Below, piece by piece: positions 38,101 to 45,809 of a DNA stretch of 64,000 bases. Under the pieces are notes generated by a model, which ran no database searches, had not been told where the DNA came from, and saw only the letters and a list, made by a program, of their open reading frames with translations. The stretch's first letter is position 1, and every line of letters begins with the position of its first letter. This stretch comes from SB25 sp050180705 (GTDB taxonomy: Bacteria > Bacteroidota > Bacteroidia > Bacteroidales > Tenuifilaceae), in assembly GCA_050180705.1 (NCBI GenBank), contig JBFXDX010000016.1, positions 45,050-109,049 on the forward strand, read 5' to 3'. Made by a program: the position numbers and the translations under genes.

Positions 38101-38692
38101 AATCAAAGATGCTACCTCGCTTAAGCCATTAAGAGCTAGAATTAACTTGATTAATACCAAGAATAATTCCGTTGTAACTTCGATTTACTCGAACCCACAA
38201 ACAGGAGATTATAGCTTATCGTTCCTTGCCGACGATATTTATCAACTCGAAATTTTGGCCGATGATTATTGGTATTATTCGGAGAATCTCAACCTGAATC
38301 AGGTTACAACATTCATGAATGTAACCAAGGATATCTTATTGAAGCAAATCTCAATCGGATCTAAAATTGAACTTAATATTAAGTTTGTAGATATTAACAA
38401 GGCAACACTTGGGCCTGAAGCCGTTGCAGAACTTAATCGTCTACTTCGAATTCTCCGCGATAATAGCAACATTCGAATCGAAGTACAGGGACATTGCGAT
38501 GACCTAGAAGCCATTAACAACCCTCAAATTGGAGAAGAAAGAGCTAAGGCTGTTGCTAAATATCTAATCGAAAATGGATTTAGTAACCTTCAAGTCCGAG
38601 GATTTGGAAATACATCGCCAGTAGCACCGAACGATACAGAAGAGAATAGAACTCTTAACCGAAGAGTTGAGATTGAAGTGATTAGCAAGTAA
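35141..38692 (+). CDS. Giant outer-membrane barrel protein with OmpA C-terminus (usher-like candidate)
   Basis: The 1183-residue protein has a signal peptide (ILSFTFFIIFSLYCSKSFGQ), then two Ig-like/NEW3-type domains (residues 40-270; LRIKNNSNKSENLTLNITVPQGW), then about 500 residues of alternating strands typical of a large barrel (roughly 275-770). An SdrD-B-like domain follows (FFKDFDGNYVQDENEPGIKNV), then carboxypeptidase-regulatory-like repeats (near 880 and 995), and an OmpA peptidoglycan-binding domain (about 1070-1183: VQGHCDD, GEERAKAVAKYL, NRTLNRRVEI). A barrel of this size in one transcript with two secreted subunits, near a PapD-like chaperone, suggests an usher or export pore anchored to peptidoglycan. 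No recognised usher signature was found, so this is a hypothesis. Confidence 0.7.
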   Translation: MFEKNKHIPSHSCNKRILSFTFFIIFSLYCSKSFGQYFLYTDPKVNIETSFIKHSIEAKAKQVVFNGLRIKNNSNKSENLTLNITVPQGWNVIGDEKIELTLAPLDSIIIPIRVAVGTQVKGNIGYSIIASISDYKGNTVKNEYCFVKIPRLYDLQIKIIGGISYFETTTLRSEFSVLVKNRGNREEPINIYMDGSGLLSIESPENNTYAEDITIKPYSDSIITYKVLLKQTEYFGKNMFPLLTRISTIDSVYNKTIWFKKLDSKFANSISSKEKPLSIELTAQGLLEETRDPVISAIVEGKVLFNGNNDVYYYYRNFASSTREDLYKSTRMYLGVDLNRWNIEIGDSYRTMESLMLGRGGYVAYNGMHSKVELIANKNIRTDDENYGSTYSLILSPTKKIFTGLTYNKGSQIDFKSKLGYAGGNFVFKKRHSLYFLLGYNQLDREVDNRKSHNEYGGEIRYNSSVGATYNSLRLLYHTPLYYSPQAGRLDFSSSVQWELNMKNRILFQLSEYENTRPQIEDKITISKSIAKSGEAKVEHIYRISQTTNLYWGPAFRKNSIAGLTTIPDGKVLESYNYLMTLGARIKLPNNNIFISPKIEISKSKIANNPFDNSNSKSNFSYQYFSLNLRSKILNLIAFYTAGPRNINEQLSYAYLNRPNRKLQVMPSIEMFVYKNIVRLNLGLSYTNDIETKFSYSSLTGQVTCFFPHDWKFYVLAVYSLQKRTTSQDYTETYQTFYAEASLRKEFSFQHPRVKYHDVELSFFKDFDGNYVQDENEPGIKNVLVRIEKSRSNVIGNIPSDIVNADLLSDNSGKVLIEKIPEGIYTISYNPIGKEIGNFSKAKENVELIVDKSGTYYFPFVEKNKVFGKIILNRSKLSGLGNVDISNIRITATDSRGNTFTTLTDKNGEFLIYAPVTDEYIVNINNIFYENFDLRQNNFRVQFNGYKQFEVNFVFDEKVRRINFSPSTQDNLAEGVLQIRRTNLRGTIKDATSLKPLRARINLINTKNNSVVTSIYSNPQTGDYSLSFLADDIYQLEILADDYWYYSENLNLNQVTTFMNVTKDILLKQISIGSKIELNIKFVDINKATLGPEAVAELNRLLRILRDNSNIRIEVQGHCDDLEAINNPQIGEERAKAVAKYLIENGFSNLQVRGFGNTSPVAPNDTEENRTLNRRVEIEVISK

Positions 38693-38740
38693 AAGTCCTT
38701 CGAGTACTTTTATTGTCTAAAATACTTAAAGTTAATAAAG

Positions 38741-39115
38741 ATGGACAACAAGACGTTTGGAAAAATCTTAGAGGAACGAACAAAAAAGTTTGCTATTTCA
38801 ACTATAAGAATCTCTACTAGTTTACCAAACACCACCGAAGCCAAAGTTATTCGTAACCAACTAACAAAATCAGCATCCAGTGTTGGGGCTAATTACAGAG
38901 AAGCCAATAGGTCTCGAAGTAAAGCCGATTTTTATAATAAGATAAAGATTTTCGAAAGTGAATGTAGCGAAACTGTTTATTGGATTGATATAATCATTGG
39001 CTTAAGCTGAACTCAGAACAATATAACTAATGATCTGTTAAATGAATGCAATGAATTACTTGGTATATTTACCTCAATTTATCAAAAATTAAAATCAGCG
39101 AAAAATGAACTTTAA
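38741..39115 (+). pseudogene. Four-helix-bundle (23S rRNA IVS-type) gene with in-frame TGA
   Basis: The first 89 codons encode the start of a four-helix-bundle protein of the 23S rRNA intervening-sequence family (IRNQLTKSASSVGANYREANRSRSKADFYNKI, then YWIDIIIGLS). A TGA at 39008-39010 stops it. The same frame then continues for 34 further sense codons with the expected C-terminal helix (LLNECNELLGIFTSIYQKL) to a TAA at 39113-39115. The full frame would give about 124 residues, the family length. Most simply this is a gene inactivated by one nonsense mutation; the truncated product would lack the last helix. Sequencing error is also possible. Confidence 0.75.
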
Positions 39116-39165
39116 GTATTTTTGGCAATCTAAGTAATTTAGGCACTTAAATAATGTAAGTCATC

Positions 39166-39966
39166 ATGAAAATACCATTCTCTAAATACCAAGGTGCTGG
39201 AAACGATTTTGTAATTGTAGATGATCGAAATCAAAACTTTCCAGTATCCAACAATTTAATTAAAAAACTATGCGATAGACATTTCGGTATAGGTGCCGAT
39301 GGATTAATGCTTCTAAGTAACTCAACCAAATATGATTTTCTGATGCGCTATTTCAATTCCGATGGAAACGAATCTACAATGTGCGGAAATGGAGGAAGAT
39401 GCATCACTCATTTTGCCAACAAAATTGGGCTTATTGAAACATCTACCGTATTTGAAGGAATTGATGGAGCTCATCATGCCAGTATAGTTAAGAAAAACTA
39501 TATTAGGTTAAAGATGAAAGACATTGATAGCATTGAAATGATGGACGATAATTACTTTATAGACTCAGGATCGCCTCATTATATTAATTTCGTTAGAGAT
39601 GTCGATAGTGTAGATGTAAATCGCGAAGGAAAACTTATACGACAGTCTGTAAATATCAACAATGGTGGAACTAATGTAAATTTCATCCAAGTTATTTCGA
39701 ATGATATTCTAAAAATCAGAACCTTCGAAAGAGGTGTTGAAGCCGAAACTCTTGCCTGTGGAACTGGTGCTGTTGCCTCTAGCATTGCTTATTCGCTATA
39801 TTTCGAAACCGAAAGTAAAAGTATAAAATTGATTGCCCCAGGAGGAGAACTCTTTGTAAGCTTTAAGAAAGAAAACTCATCTTCATTCAAAGATGTTTGG
39901 TTAGAAGGTCCTGCTCATCATGTTTACAATGGAGAAATCGACACATCTTCATTACTATCAGAATAG
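39166..39966 (+). CDS. dapF: Diaminopimelate epimerase
   Basis: Converts LL- to meso-diaminopimelate for lysine and peptidoglycan synthesis. The 266-residue protein has both catalytic cysteines in their usual setting: MCGNGGRC (first half) and LACGTGAVASSIA (second half). It also has the N-terminal FSKYQGAGNDFVIVDD and the RYFNSDGNE motif. Length is normal. It starts 50 bases after the broken four-helix-bundle frame and is followed by 128 noncoding bases; no other lysine gene is adjacent. Confidence 0.97.
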   Translation: MKIPFSKYQGAGNDFVIVDDRNQNFPVSNNLIKKLCDRHFGIGADGLMLLSNSTKYDFLMRYFNSDGNESTMCGNGGRCITHFANKIGLIETSTVFEGIDGAHHASIVKKNYIRLKMKDIDSIEMMDDNYFIDSGSPHYINFVRDVDSVDVNREGKLIRQSVNINNGGTNVNFIQVISNDILKIRTFERGVEAETLACGTGAVASSIAYSLYFETESKSIKLIAPGGELFVSFKKENSSSFKDVWLEGPAHHVYNGEIDTSSLLSE

Positions 39967-40063
39967 CAATCACGGCACTCCTAATTTGATAAAAGTAAAT
40001 TAGCTATAATAAAGGTCATCAGTATTAACATGAATGAACCATCTTGGGTTTCCGAAAATTCAT

Positions 40064-40071
40064 TAACTTTG
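40064..40071 (+). promoter_or_regulatory. -7 promoter element upstream of the SiaC-like gene
   Basis: TAACTTTG matches TAnnTTTG. A TTG at 40044-40046 is a possible -33 element with a 17-base spacer. The ATG is 23 bases downstream. Confidence 0.45.
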
Positions 40072-40094
40072 TTTTATTAACATAATTAATTGAT

Positions 40095-40469
40095 ATGAAA
40101 CCGTTGAGAATTGATGAAACATCGGATACACCTGAGGTGAATTTCGATAAGGACAGAGGCCGTTTCGAGTTTTATGGCAAATCGATGCCAGAAAACCCCA
40201 ACGATTTTTATCAACCCATAATCGACTGGATCAAAGAATACATTAAGGATCCGAACAAGGAAACCATTTTAATATTCAAAATGGATTACTTTAATACCGC
40301 TTCATCAAAAAAAATACTTGAGCTATTAACCTTCCTTCAGGAAATTCACAAAAAGAAGATGACCATCATTGTTAACTGGTACTATCGAAGCAATGATGAT
40401 GACATGAAAGAAACTGGAGAGACTTTCTCTGAAATTGTTCATATTCCCTTTAAGATTACACCATACTAA
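40095..40469 (+). CDS. SiaC-like regulatory phosphoprotein (DUF1987)
   Basis: This 124-residue, single-domain protein belongs to the DUF1987/SiaC family: EDTPEVNFD-type opening (ETSDTPEVNFDKDRGRFEFYGKSMPEN) and FKMDYFNTASSKKILELL. In Pseudomonas aeruginosa, as I recall, SiaC is phosphorylated on Thr68 by kinase SiaB and dephosphorylated by the PP2C phosphatase SiaA, controlling a diguanylate cyclase and aggregation. The threonine of the NTASSK motif is also residue 68 here. A SiaA-like PP2C phosphatase is encoded at 31832-33745, but no SiaB or SiaD gene is seen in the window, so the partner assignment is inference. It is monocistronic with its own terminator. Confidence 0.85.
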   Translation: MKPLRIDETSDTPEVNFDKDRGRFEFYGKSMPENPNDFYQPIIDWIKEYIKDPNKETILIFKMDYFNTASSKKILELLTFLQEIHKKKMTIIVNWYYRSNDDDMKETGETFSEIVHIPFKITPY

Positions 40470-40488
40470 ACATATATAAAACCAAGTG

Positions 40489-40516
40489 AAAAATCCCTCT
40501 AATGAGGGATTTTTTT
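40489..40516 (+). terminator. Intrinsic terminator after the SiaC-like gene
   Basis: AAAAATCCCTC (40489-40499) pairs with GAGGGATTTTT (40504-40514) over a 4-base loop, with a T-run. Confidence 0.92.
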
Positions 40517-40670
40517 ATGGCTAAATATATCAATAATGACATTTTGTATCTCAATTAGACCATACTCTGCCATCTACTCCTGCATCAGTATTAAAAAAGT
40601 GAAAAACTGACAGCGAGGCAGTTAACGAGTGTTAACATTTAAAAATTCACAGTACCAGGAACACGTTTTG

Positions 40671-40700
40671 TTTGTTTATTTACGTGAACATTTAAATTTG
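40671..40700 (+). promoter_or_regulatory. Bacteroidota promoter immediately before the Do protease gene
   Basis: TTTG (40671-40674), an 18-base spacer and TAAATTTG (40693-40700) match the -33/-7 consensus well. The protease ATG begins at 40707, about where transcription would start. Confidence 0.55.
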
Positions 40701-40706
40701 TAGAAT

Positions 40707-42161
40707 ATGAAAGGTCAAAAATTAATCATTCCGTTTGCGTCTGCCATTTTAGGCGGATTTGTGGCTGTTGCTTTGAGCAATCATATTTTTAGTAGTTCTG
40801 TTAAACAAGTATCGGATTCCGATAAGGTAGAAAAAGTCTACCTCACCAAGACTTTTAGTGGCGATTCGAATTCAACCGATTTTACAGTTGCAGCAGAACG
40901 AACTGTTGATGCTGTAGTCCACGTTAAAACATCCTACACTGCTAACAACGATTACAGCTTTGGCAATAACCCATTTTTCGATCTATTTTTCGGGCCACAG
41001 CAATACAGCAAACCACAACCTGTAATGGCATCCGGATCGGGTGTAATTTTAACTCACGATGGCTTTATTGTAACAAATAACCATGTTATTGAGAATGCTG
41101 AAACCATTGAGGTGGTTCTTAACGACAAACGTACATTTAAGGCAAAACTAGTTGGTAGCGATCCTAGCACCGATATCGCTTTACTAAAAATTGATGCTAA
41201 CGACTTACCATTCATTCCTTTTGGAAATTCCGACGATGTTAAGATTGGAGAATGGGTTCTGGCTATAGGCAATCCATTCAATTTAACATCAACTGTTACG
41301 GCCGGTATTATCAGCGCCAAAGCTCGTAATATTCAAATTCTAAGCGATCAGTATGCAATTGAGTCGTTTATACAAACCGATGCAGCAGTAAATCCAGGAA
41401 ATAGCGGAGGAGCGTTGGTTAATCTCAAAGGCGAACTTATTGGAATAAATACTGCTATTGCATCAAAAACAGGTTCGTATGCAGGATACTCATTTGCAGT
41501 TCCATCTTCCATTGCCAAAAAGATTGTAACCGATTTAATTGAGTTTGGCGAGGTACAAAGAGCTATTCTTGGAGTCAGGATTCAGGAACTGACAGAAGAT
41601 GTTGCATCTGAAAATGGCATAAAAGACATCAAAGGAGTTCTTATTGCCGATGTATCAAAAGATGGTGCTGCAGAAAAGGCTGGTATTGAAAAGGGCGATG
41701 TTATCCTTTCGATAAATGGAGTTGATGTAAATAGTTCTGCACAACTTCAAGAACAGGTTAGTAAATATCGACCAAATCAGCAGGTAGATGTTCTTGTAAA
41801 TCGGAATAATAACAAAAAGCATTTTACAGTTACGCTTACAAACCTAAAAGGAGGTCTTGATTTCGTTAACTCAAACCAAACAATCGAGAAACTTGGGGCT
41901 AAGTTCTCAGAATTATCCGATAAGCAAAAAATGTCTTTAGGAATCAACAATGGAATTCAGATAACAGAACTAAAAGATGGTACGCTCAAAGATTCTGGTA
42001 TTAAAAAAGGATATATTATTACCAGAATCAATAGAGTTTCCGTTAAAAATTTAGATGATTTAAAGCGCATTCTAAACATTACCTCCGGAGCGGCACTTAT
42101 TGAAGGGGTTTACCCCAATGGAGTAGTTGTGGCTTACGCCATTACATTAAGTCAAGATTAA
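40707..42161 (+). CDS. Do/DegP-family periplasmic serine protease
   Basis: A 484-residue HtrA-type protease/chaperone for misfolded envelope proteins. A membrane or signal segment (LIIPFASAILGGFVAVAL) leads to the trypsin-like domain with catalytic His126 (VTNNHVIEN), Asp156 (STDIALLKI) and Ser233 (NPGNSGGALV). Two PDZ domains follow: the first around residues 285-380 (GVLIADVSKDGAAEKAGIEKGD), the second shorter near 400-484 (GIQITELKDGTLKDSGIKKGYI). Family length is normal. It is a single gene between two noncoding gaps. DegP, DegQ and other Do paralogues cannot be told apart here, so no symbol is given. Confidence 0.95.
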   Translation: MKGQKLIIPFASAILGGFVAVALSNHIFSSSVKQVSDSDKVEKVYLTKTFSGDSNSTDFTVAAERTVDAVVHVKTSYTANNDYSFGNNPFFDLFFGPQQYSKPQPVMASGSGVILTHDGFIVTNNHVIENAETIEVVLNDKRTFKAKLVGSDPSTDIALLKIDANDLPFIPFGNSDDVKIGEWVLAIGNPFNLTSTVTAGIISAKARNIQILSDQYAIESFIQTDAAVNPGNSGGALVNLKGELIGINTAIASKTGSYAGYSFAVPSSIAKKIVTDLIEFGEVQRAILGVRIQELTEDVASENGIKDIKGVLIADVSKDGAAEKAGIEKGDVILSINGVDVNSSAQLQEQVSKYRPNQQVDVLVNRNNNKKHFTVTLTNLKGGLDFVNSNQTIEKLGAKFSELSDKQKMSLGINNGIQITELKDGTLKDSGIKKGYIITRINRVSVKNLDDLKRILNITSGAALIEGVYPNGVVVAYAITLSQD

Positions 42162-42328
42162 AATATTTAACATACTTAACGAAACAAATCTAGCCCGGTT
42201 TCCGTTCTACCATAACATTGTTTGCGGATTCCGGGTTAAATATCCTTAAATATAAACATGTTCTATAATATATAACTTGAATTTGTATTGAATTTGCCAT
42301 AACTTCGCATAAAATTTCGGAAATTGAG

Positions 42329-43189
42329 ATGAGACAGCTAAAAATCACAAAATCAATCACTAACAGAGAGAGCGCTTCGCTTGATAAGTATTTACAAGAA
42401 ATTGGAAAAGAAGATCTTATTACAGTCGAGGAGGAAGTTGAATTAGCGCAGCGCATCAGAAAGGGTGATCAGGCAGCATTAGAAAAACTTACCAGAGCAA
42501 ACCTTCGTTTCGTAGTATCAGTTGCTAAACAATATCAAAATCAAGGACTAAGCCTTCCTGACCTTATCAACGAAGGTAACCTTGGACTTATTAAAGCTGC
42601 GGAAAAATTTGATGAGACCCGTGGTTTTAAATTCATTTCATACGCAGTATGGTGGATTCGTCAATCCATACTACAAGCATTAGCTGAACAATCAAGAATT
42701 GTACGTTTACCGCTGAACCAAGTTGGCTCTCTTAATAAAATCAATAAAGCATTTTCGAAGTTTGAGCAGGAGTTCGAACGTACTCCATCGCCAGAAGAGT
42801 TAGCAACATTACTTGAACTTCCTAAAGAGAAAGTAAATGATACGCTACGTGTTAGCGGCCGCCACGTATCTGTTGATGCACCATTTGTTGATGGCGAAGA
42901 CAACAGTTTGCTTGATGTACTTATCAATAACGATTCGCCAAATGCAGACCGTGGATTAATTAATGAATCACTTAGCAGAGAGATTGAACGATCGTTGGCA
43001 ACTCTTACCGAAAGGGAAAGAGACATTGTAAAACTATTCTTCGGAATTGGTTGTCAGGAAATGACACTTGAAGAAATTGGCGAAAAATTTGGATTAACAC
43101 GCGAAAGAGTTCGACAGATTAAGGAAAAGGCAATTAGAAGGTTGCGTCACACATCGAGAAGTAAACTACTGAAATCATACTTAGGATAA
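42329..43189 (+). CDS. rpoD: Primary RNA polymerase sigma factor
   Basis: A 286-residue sigma-70 factor with the short N-terminus typical of Bacteroidota (no region 1.1). Region 1.2 is ASLDKYLQEIGKEDLIT, region 2 includes GNLGLIKAAEKFDETRGFKFISYAVWWIRQSILQAL, region 3 SRIVRLPLNQVGSLNKI, and region 4 LEEIGEKFGLTRERVRQIKEKAIRRLRH. It should recognise the TAnnTTTG-type promoters seen in this window. The opening KITKSITNRESASLDKYL is the usual Bacteroidota start. A strong bidirectional terminator follows the stop. Confidence 0.97.
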   Translation: MRQLKITKSITNRESASLDKYLQEIGKEDLITVEEEVELAQRIRKGDQAALEKLTRANLRFVVSVAKQYQNQGLSLPDLINEGNLGLIKAAEKFDETRGFKFISYAVWWIRQSILQALAEQSRIVRLPLNQVGSLNKINKAFSKFEQEFERTPSPEELATLLELPKEKVNDTLRVSGRHVSVDAPFVDGEDNSLLDVLINNDSPNADRGLINESLSREIERSLATLTERERDIVKLFFGIGCQEMTLEEIGEKFGLTRERVRQIKEKAIRRLRHTSRSKLLKSYLG

Positions 43190-43192
43190 ATA

Positions 43193-43217
43193 AAAAACCC
43201 GCTTAAAGCGGGTTTTT
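43193..43217. terminator. Bidirectional terminator between rpoD and fabI
   Basis: AAAAACCCGCTT (43193-43204) pairs with AAGCGGGTTTTT (43206-43217). It has flanking A- and T-runs on both strands and lies between convergent stop codons. Confidence 0.95.
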
Positions 43218-43228
43218 CTTTGTCTCTA

Positions 43229-44068
43229 TTACTTACAATCCTTACATTCCTCTAAGTTTCTGTTATAAATAGCCATCGCTTTATTACTCATACCCATACT
43301 GGAAAATCCTCCATCGTTATAGATATTCTGCATTGTAATTTTTCGCGACAAATCGCTAAATAACATAATACACGAATCGGCACAGTCCAATGCATCGGCA
43401 TTACCAAGTGGCGACATACGGTTTGAGAAATCGAGTAAAGCATCGAATCCCATTACACCACCGCCTGCTGTTGTTTCGGTTGGAGATTGCGAAATGGTGT
43501 TAATACGAACTCCTCGTTCTCGTCCATAAATATATCCAAAACTACGAGCAATCGACTCCAGCAATGCTTTAGCATCAGCCATATCGTTATAACCATAGAG
43601 CGTACGCTGCGCAGCAATATAGGACAAAGCAACAACCGAACCTCCTTGCGCTACTGCATCCATTTTCCAACATGTTTGAAGCACCTTATGAAACGATATT
43701 GATGAAATATCAAGAGTCTTCTGCAAGAAATCGTAATCTAAATCATCATAAGTTCTTCCTTTTCGCACGTTTGGAGACATTCCTATCGAGTGTAATATAA
43801 AATCGATTTTTCCACCAAATCGTTCCATTGTTTGTTTAATGAGACTCTCCAAATCGCTCATGTTAGTTGCATCTGCTGGAATTACAACAGTATTACACTT
43901 TTCAGCAAGTTCCGATACATTTCCCAATCTCATGGCAACTGCTGTATTGGACAACACAATCTCTGCACCTTCCTCGTGGGCTCTTTCGGCCACTTTCCAT
44001 GCAATCGACATTTCATTTAGGGCTCCAAATATCAATCCCTTCTTACCTTTCAATAAATTATAAGCCAT
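43229..44068 (-). CDS. fabI: Enoyl-[acyl-carrier-protein] reductase (NADH)
   Basis: Reduces enoyl-ACP in the last step of each fatty-acid elongation cycle. The 279-residue short-chain dehydrogenase fold has the FabI-type dinucleotide region GLIFGALNEMSIAWKVA and the active-site pattern YNDMADAK (Tyr-x6-Lys). The characteristic INTISQSPTETTAGGGV loop is also present, where a canonical SDR would have a PG motif. It is the typical Bacteroidota FabI, slightly longer than the E. coli protein, with a Cys-rich tail (LEECKDCK). It lies 55 bases downstream of recN on the same strand and may be read from the same transcript. Confidence 0.95.
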   Translation of the reverse strand: MAYNLLKGKKGLIFGALNEMSIAWKVAERAHEEGAEIVLSNTAVAMRLGNVSELAEKCNTVVIPADATNMSDLESLIKQTMERFGGKIDFILHSIGMSPNVRKGRTYDDLDYDFLQKTLDISSISFHKVLQTCWKMDAVAQGGSVVALSYIAAQRTLYGYNDMADAKALLESIARSFGYIYGRERGVRINTISQSPTETTAGGGVMGFDALLDFSNRMSPLGNADALDCADSCIMLFSDLSRKITMQNIYNDGGFSSMGMSNKAMAIYNRNLEECKDCK

Positions 44069-44123
44069 AATAAAATTTAGGTTAGATAGACGTTAATAAC
44101 AAATACAAAGATAATTTGTTCTA

Positions 44124-45794
44124 TCAATTCAAACTATTGTTTGAAGACAAGAGTTCCTTGGCATTGGTTAATGCTGCATCGGTAAGCCTTTCGCCACTTA
44201 ACATTTTCGCAATTTCGACAATTCGCTCCTCCTGACTAAGTAACTTTATACACGTTTTACTCTGTGCGGTTTGATTGTCCTTATATACCAAGAAATGAGT
44301 GTTTCCTTTTGCTGCAATTTGAGGCAAATGGGTAATATTTATTACCTGCATTCCAGCAGCCATTGAATGAATTATGGTTCCCATTTTATCGGCGATTTCG
44401 CCTGAGACCCCAGTATCAATTTCATCAAAAATTATTGTCGGTAATCCAGATGACCTTACGAGTAAAGATTTCAAACTCAACATTAGGCGAGATAGTTCAC
44501 CTCCAGATGCCACGCGCGATAGTTCCATAGGCATCATCTGTTTATTTGCGGAGAAGAAGTAAGTAATTTTATCGGTACCCCACGGTTGATAATCGTTCAA
44601 CTGCTGAATATCAACTTTGAATATCGCATGAAGAATTCCAAGATGCACTAGGATATCAGTAACACTTTTCTCCATTTCTGGAACAATCTTCTTACGTTTG
44701 ACAGATATCACATCAGCCTTCTTGCGCAAAACACTTTCAGCCTGCTTCAACTGCTTACGTAAACTTTCGAGATTAAAATCCAGCCCCGAGATATAGTTTA
44801 CTTTTTCTTCGATTGAATTCTTATACGCAATTAGTTCGGCAACAGAAGAAACCCGGTGTTTCTGGAACAAAGTATAAATTAAATCGATACGCTTTGTCAC
44901 CCGATCGAGCATCTCATCATCTACATCAACCTTAGCATTTAAAGCATCAACTTCGGCAACAATATCCTTAAGTTCAATCCTGCAACTCTCTATACGTTGA
45001 TCGAGATTCTCGGCTGGCTGATAAAAGGTCGATATTTTCTTTAAATTCTGAATTGAATCCTTTAAAATAGACAGAACCGAACCACTATCGCTATTCAAAG
45101 AATCGTACGAGAACTGCAACGCCTCCTTAATTTCACTAGCATGGGTAAGTTGCTTTTGAAGGTTCTCCAACTCCTGAAGTTCATCTTCCTTCAAACTAGC
45201 AGCATTCAACTCATTTAGTTGATGCTGTAAATACTCGAAATCGCGACCTGCAGCAACTGCATCTTCTTCCAAAGCCGATACCTGATGCTTTATCTTTTTA
45301 AAACTATCGAAAAGAACCTTATATTCGAGCACTTCGGCTTTCAATGCTGCAAAGGAATCAACAACCTTAAGTTGAAATTGAGAATTACTCAGTAAAAGAT
45401 TTTCGTGCTGCGAATGAATATCAATCAGCAAATCGCCCAATACCTTAAGTTGATTAAGATTTACGGGAATCTCATTAATGAATGCCCGCGATTTACCAGA
45501 ATCACTAATCTGCCGACGAATTATTGTTACTTTATCGTACTCTATATCATTCTCACGAAAGAAATCCGCTAAATCGTAATCAGAAATATCAAACTCACCC
45601 TCAATTATACAATTTTTAGTTTTATCCTTTAAAACAGAAACATCGGCACGTTGGCCAAGTATAAGTGTAAGTGCTCCAAGTAAGATAGATTTACCGGCAC
45701 CAGTTTCGCCAGTTACAATATTTAAACCCCTTTGGAAATCGATTACCAAATGGTCTATTAAAGCATAGTTCTGTATATGAAGTCTCTGAAGCAT
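44124..45794 (-). CDS. recN: DNA repair protein RecN
   Basis: An SMC-like ATPase (556 residues) for double-strand-break repair. Walker A is IVTGETGAGKSILLGALTL near the start. A long coiled coil (about residues 155-380) is followed by the ABC signature region SRVASGGELSRLMLSLKSLL, Walker B TIIFDEIDTGVSGEIA and NITHLPQIAAKG. All key motifs are intact and length is normal. It is preceded by the porD gene on the same strand, 15 bases away. This is the common Bacteroidota order, so it is probably the end of the bamD-rpoZ-coaBC-porD transcript. Confidence 0.97.
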   Translation of the reverse strand: MLQRLHIQNYALIDHLVIDFQRGLNIVTGETGAGKSILLGALTLILGQRADVSVLKDKTKNCIIEGEFDISDYDLADFFRENDIEYDKVTIIRRQISDSGKSRAFINEIPVNLNQLKVLGDLLIDIHSQHENLLLSNSQFQLKVVDSFAALKAEVLEYKVLFDSFKKIKHQVSALEEDAVAAGRDFEYLQHQLNELNAASLKEDELQELENLQKQLTHASEIKEALQFSYDSLNSDSGSVLSILKDSIQNLKKISTFYQPAENLDQRIESCRIELKDIVAEVDALNAKVDVDDEMLDRVTKRIDLIYTLFQKHRVSSVAELIAYKNSIEEKVNYISGLDFNLESLRKQLKQAESVLRKKADVISVKRKKIVPEMEKSVTDILVHLGILHAIFKVDIQQLNDYQPWGTDKITYFFSANKQMMPMELSRVASGGELSRLMLSLKSLLVRSSGLPTIIFDEIDTGVSGEIADKMGTIIHSMAAGMQVINITHLPQIAAKGNTHFLVYKDNQTAQSKTCIKLLSQEERIVEIAKMLSGERLTDAALTNAKELLSSNNSLN

Positions 45795-45809
45795 TATTAT
45801 GCAAGATAA

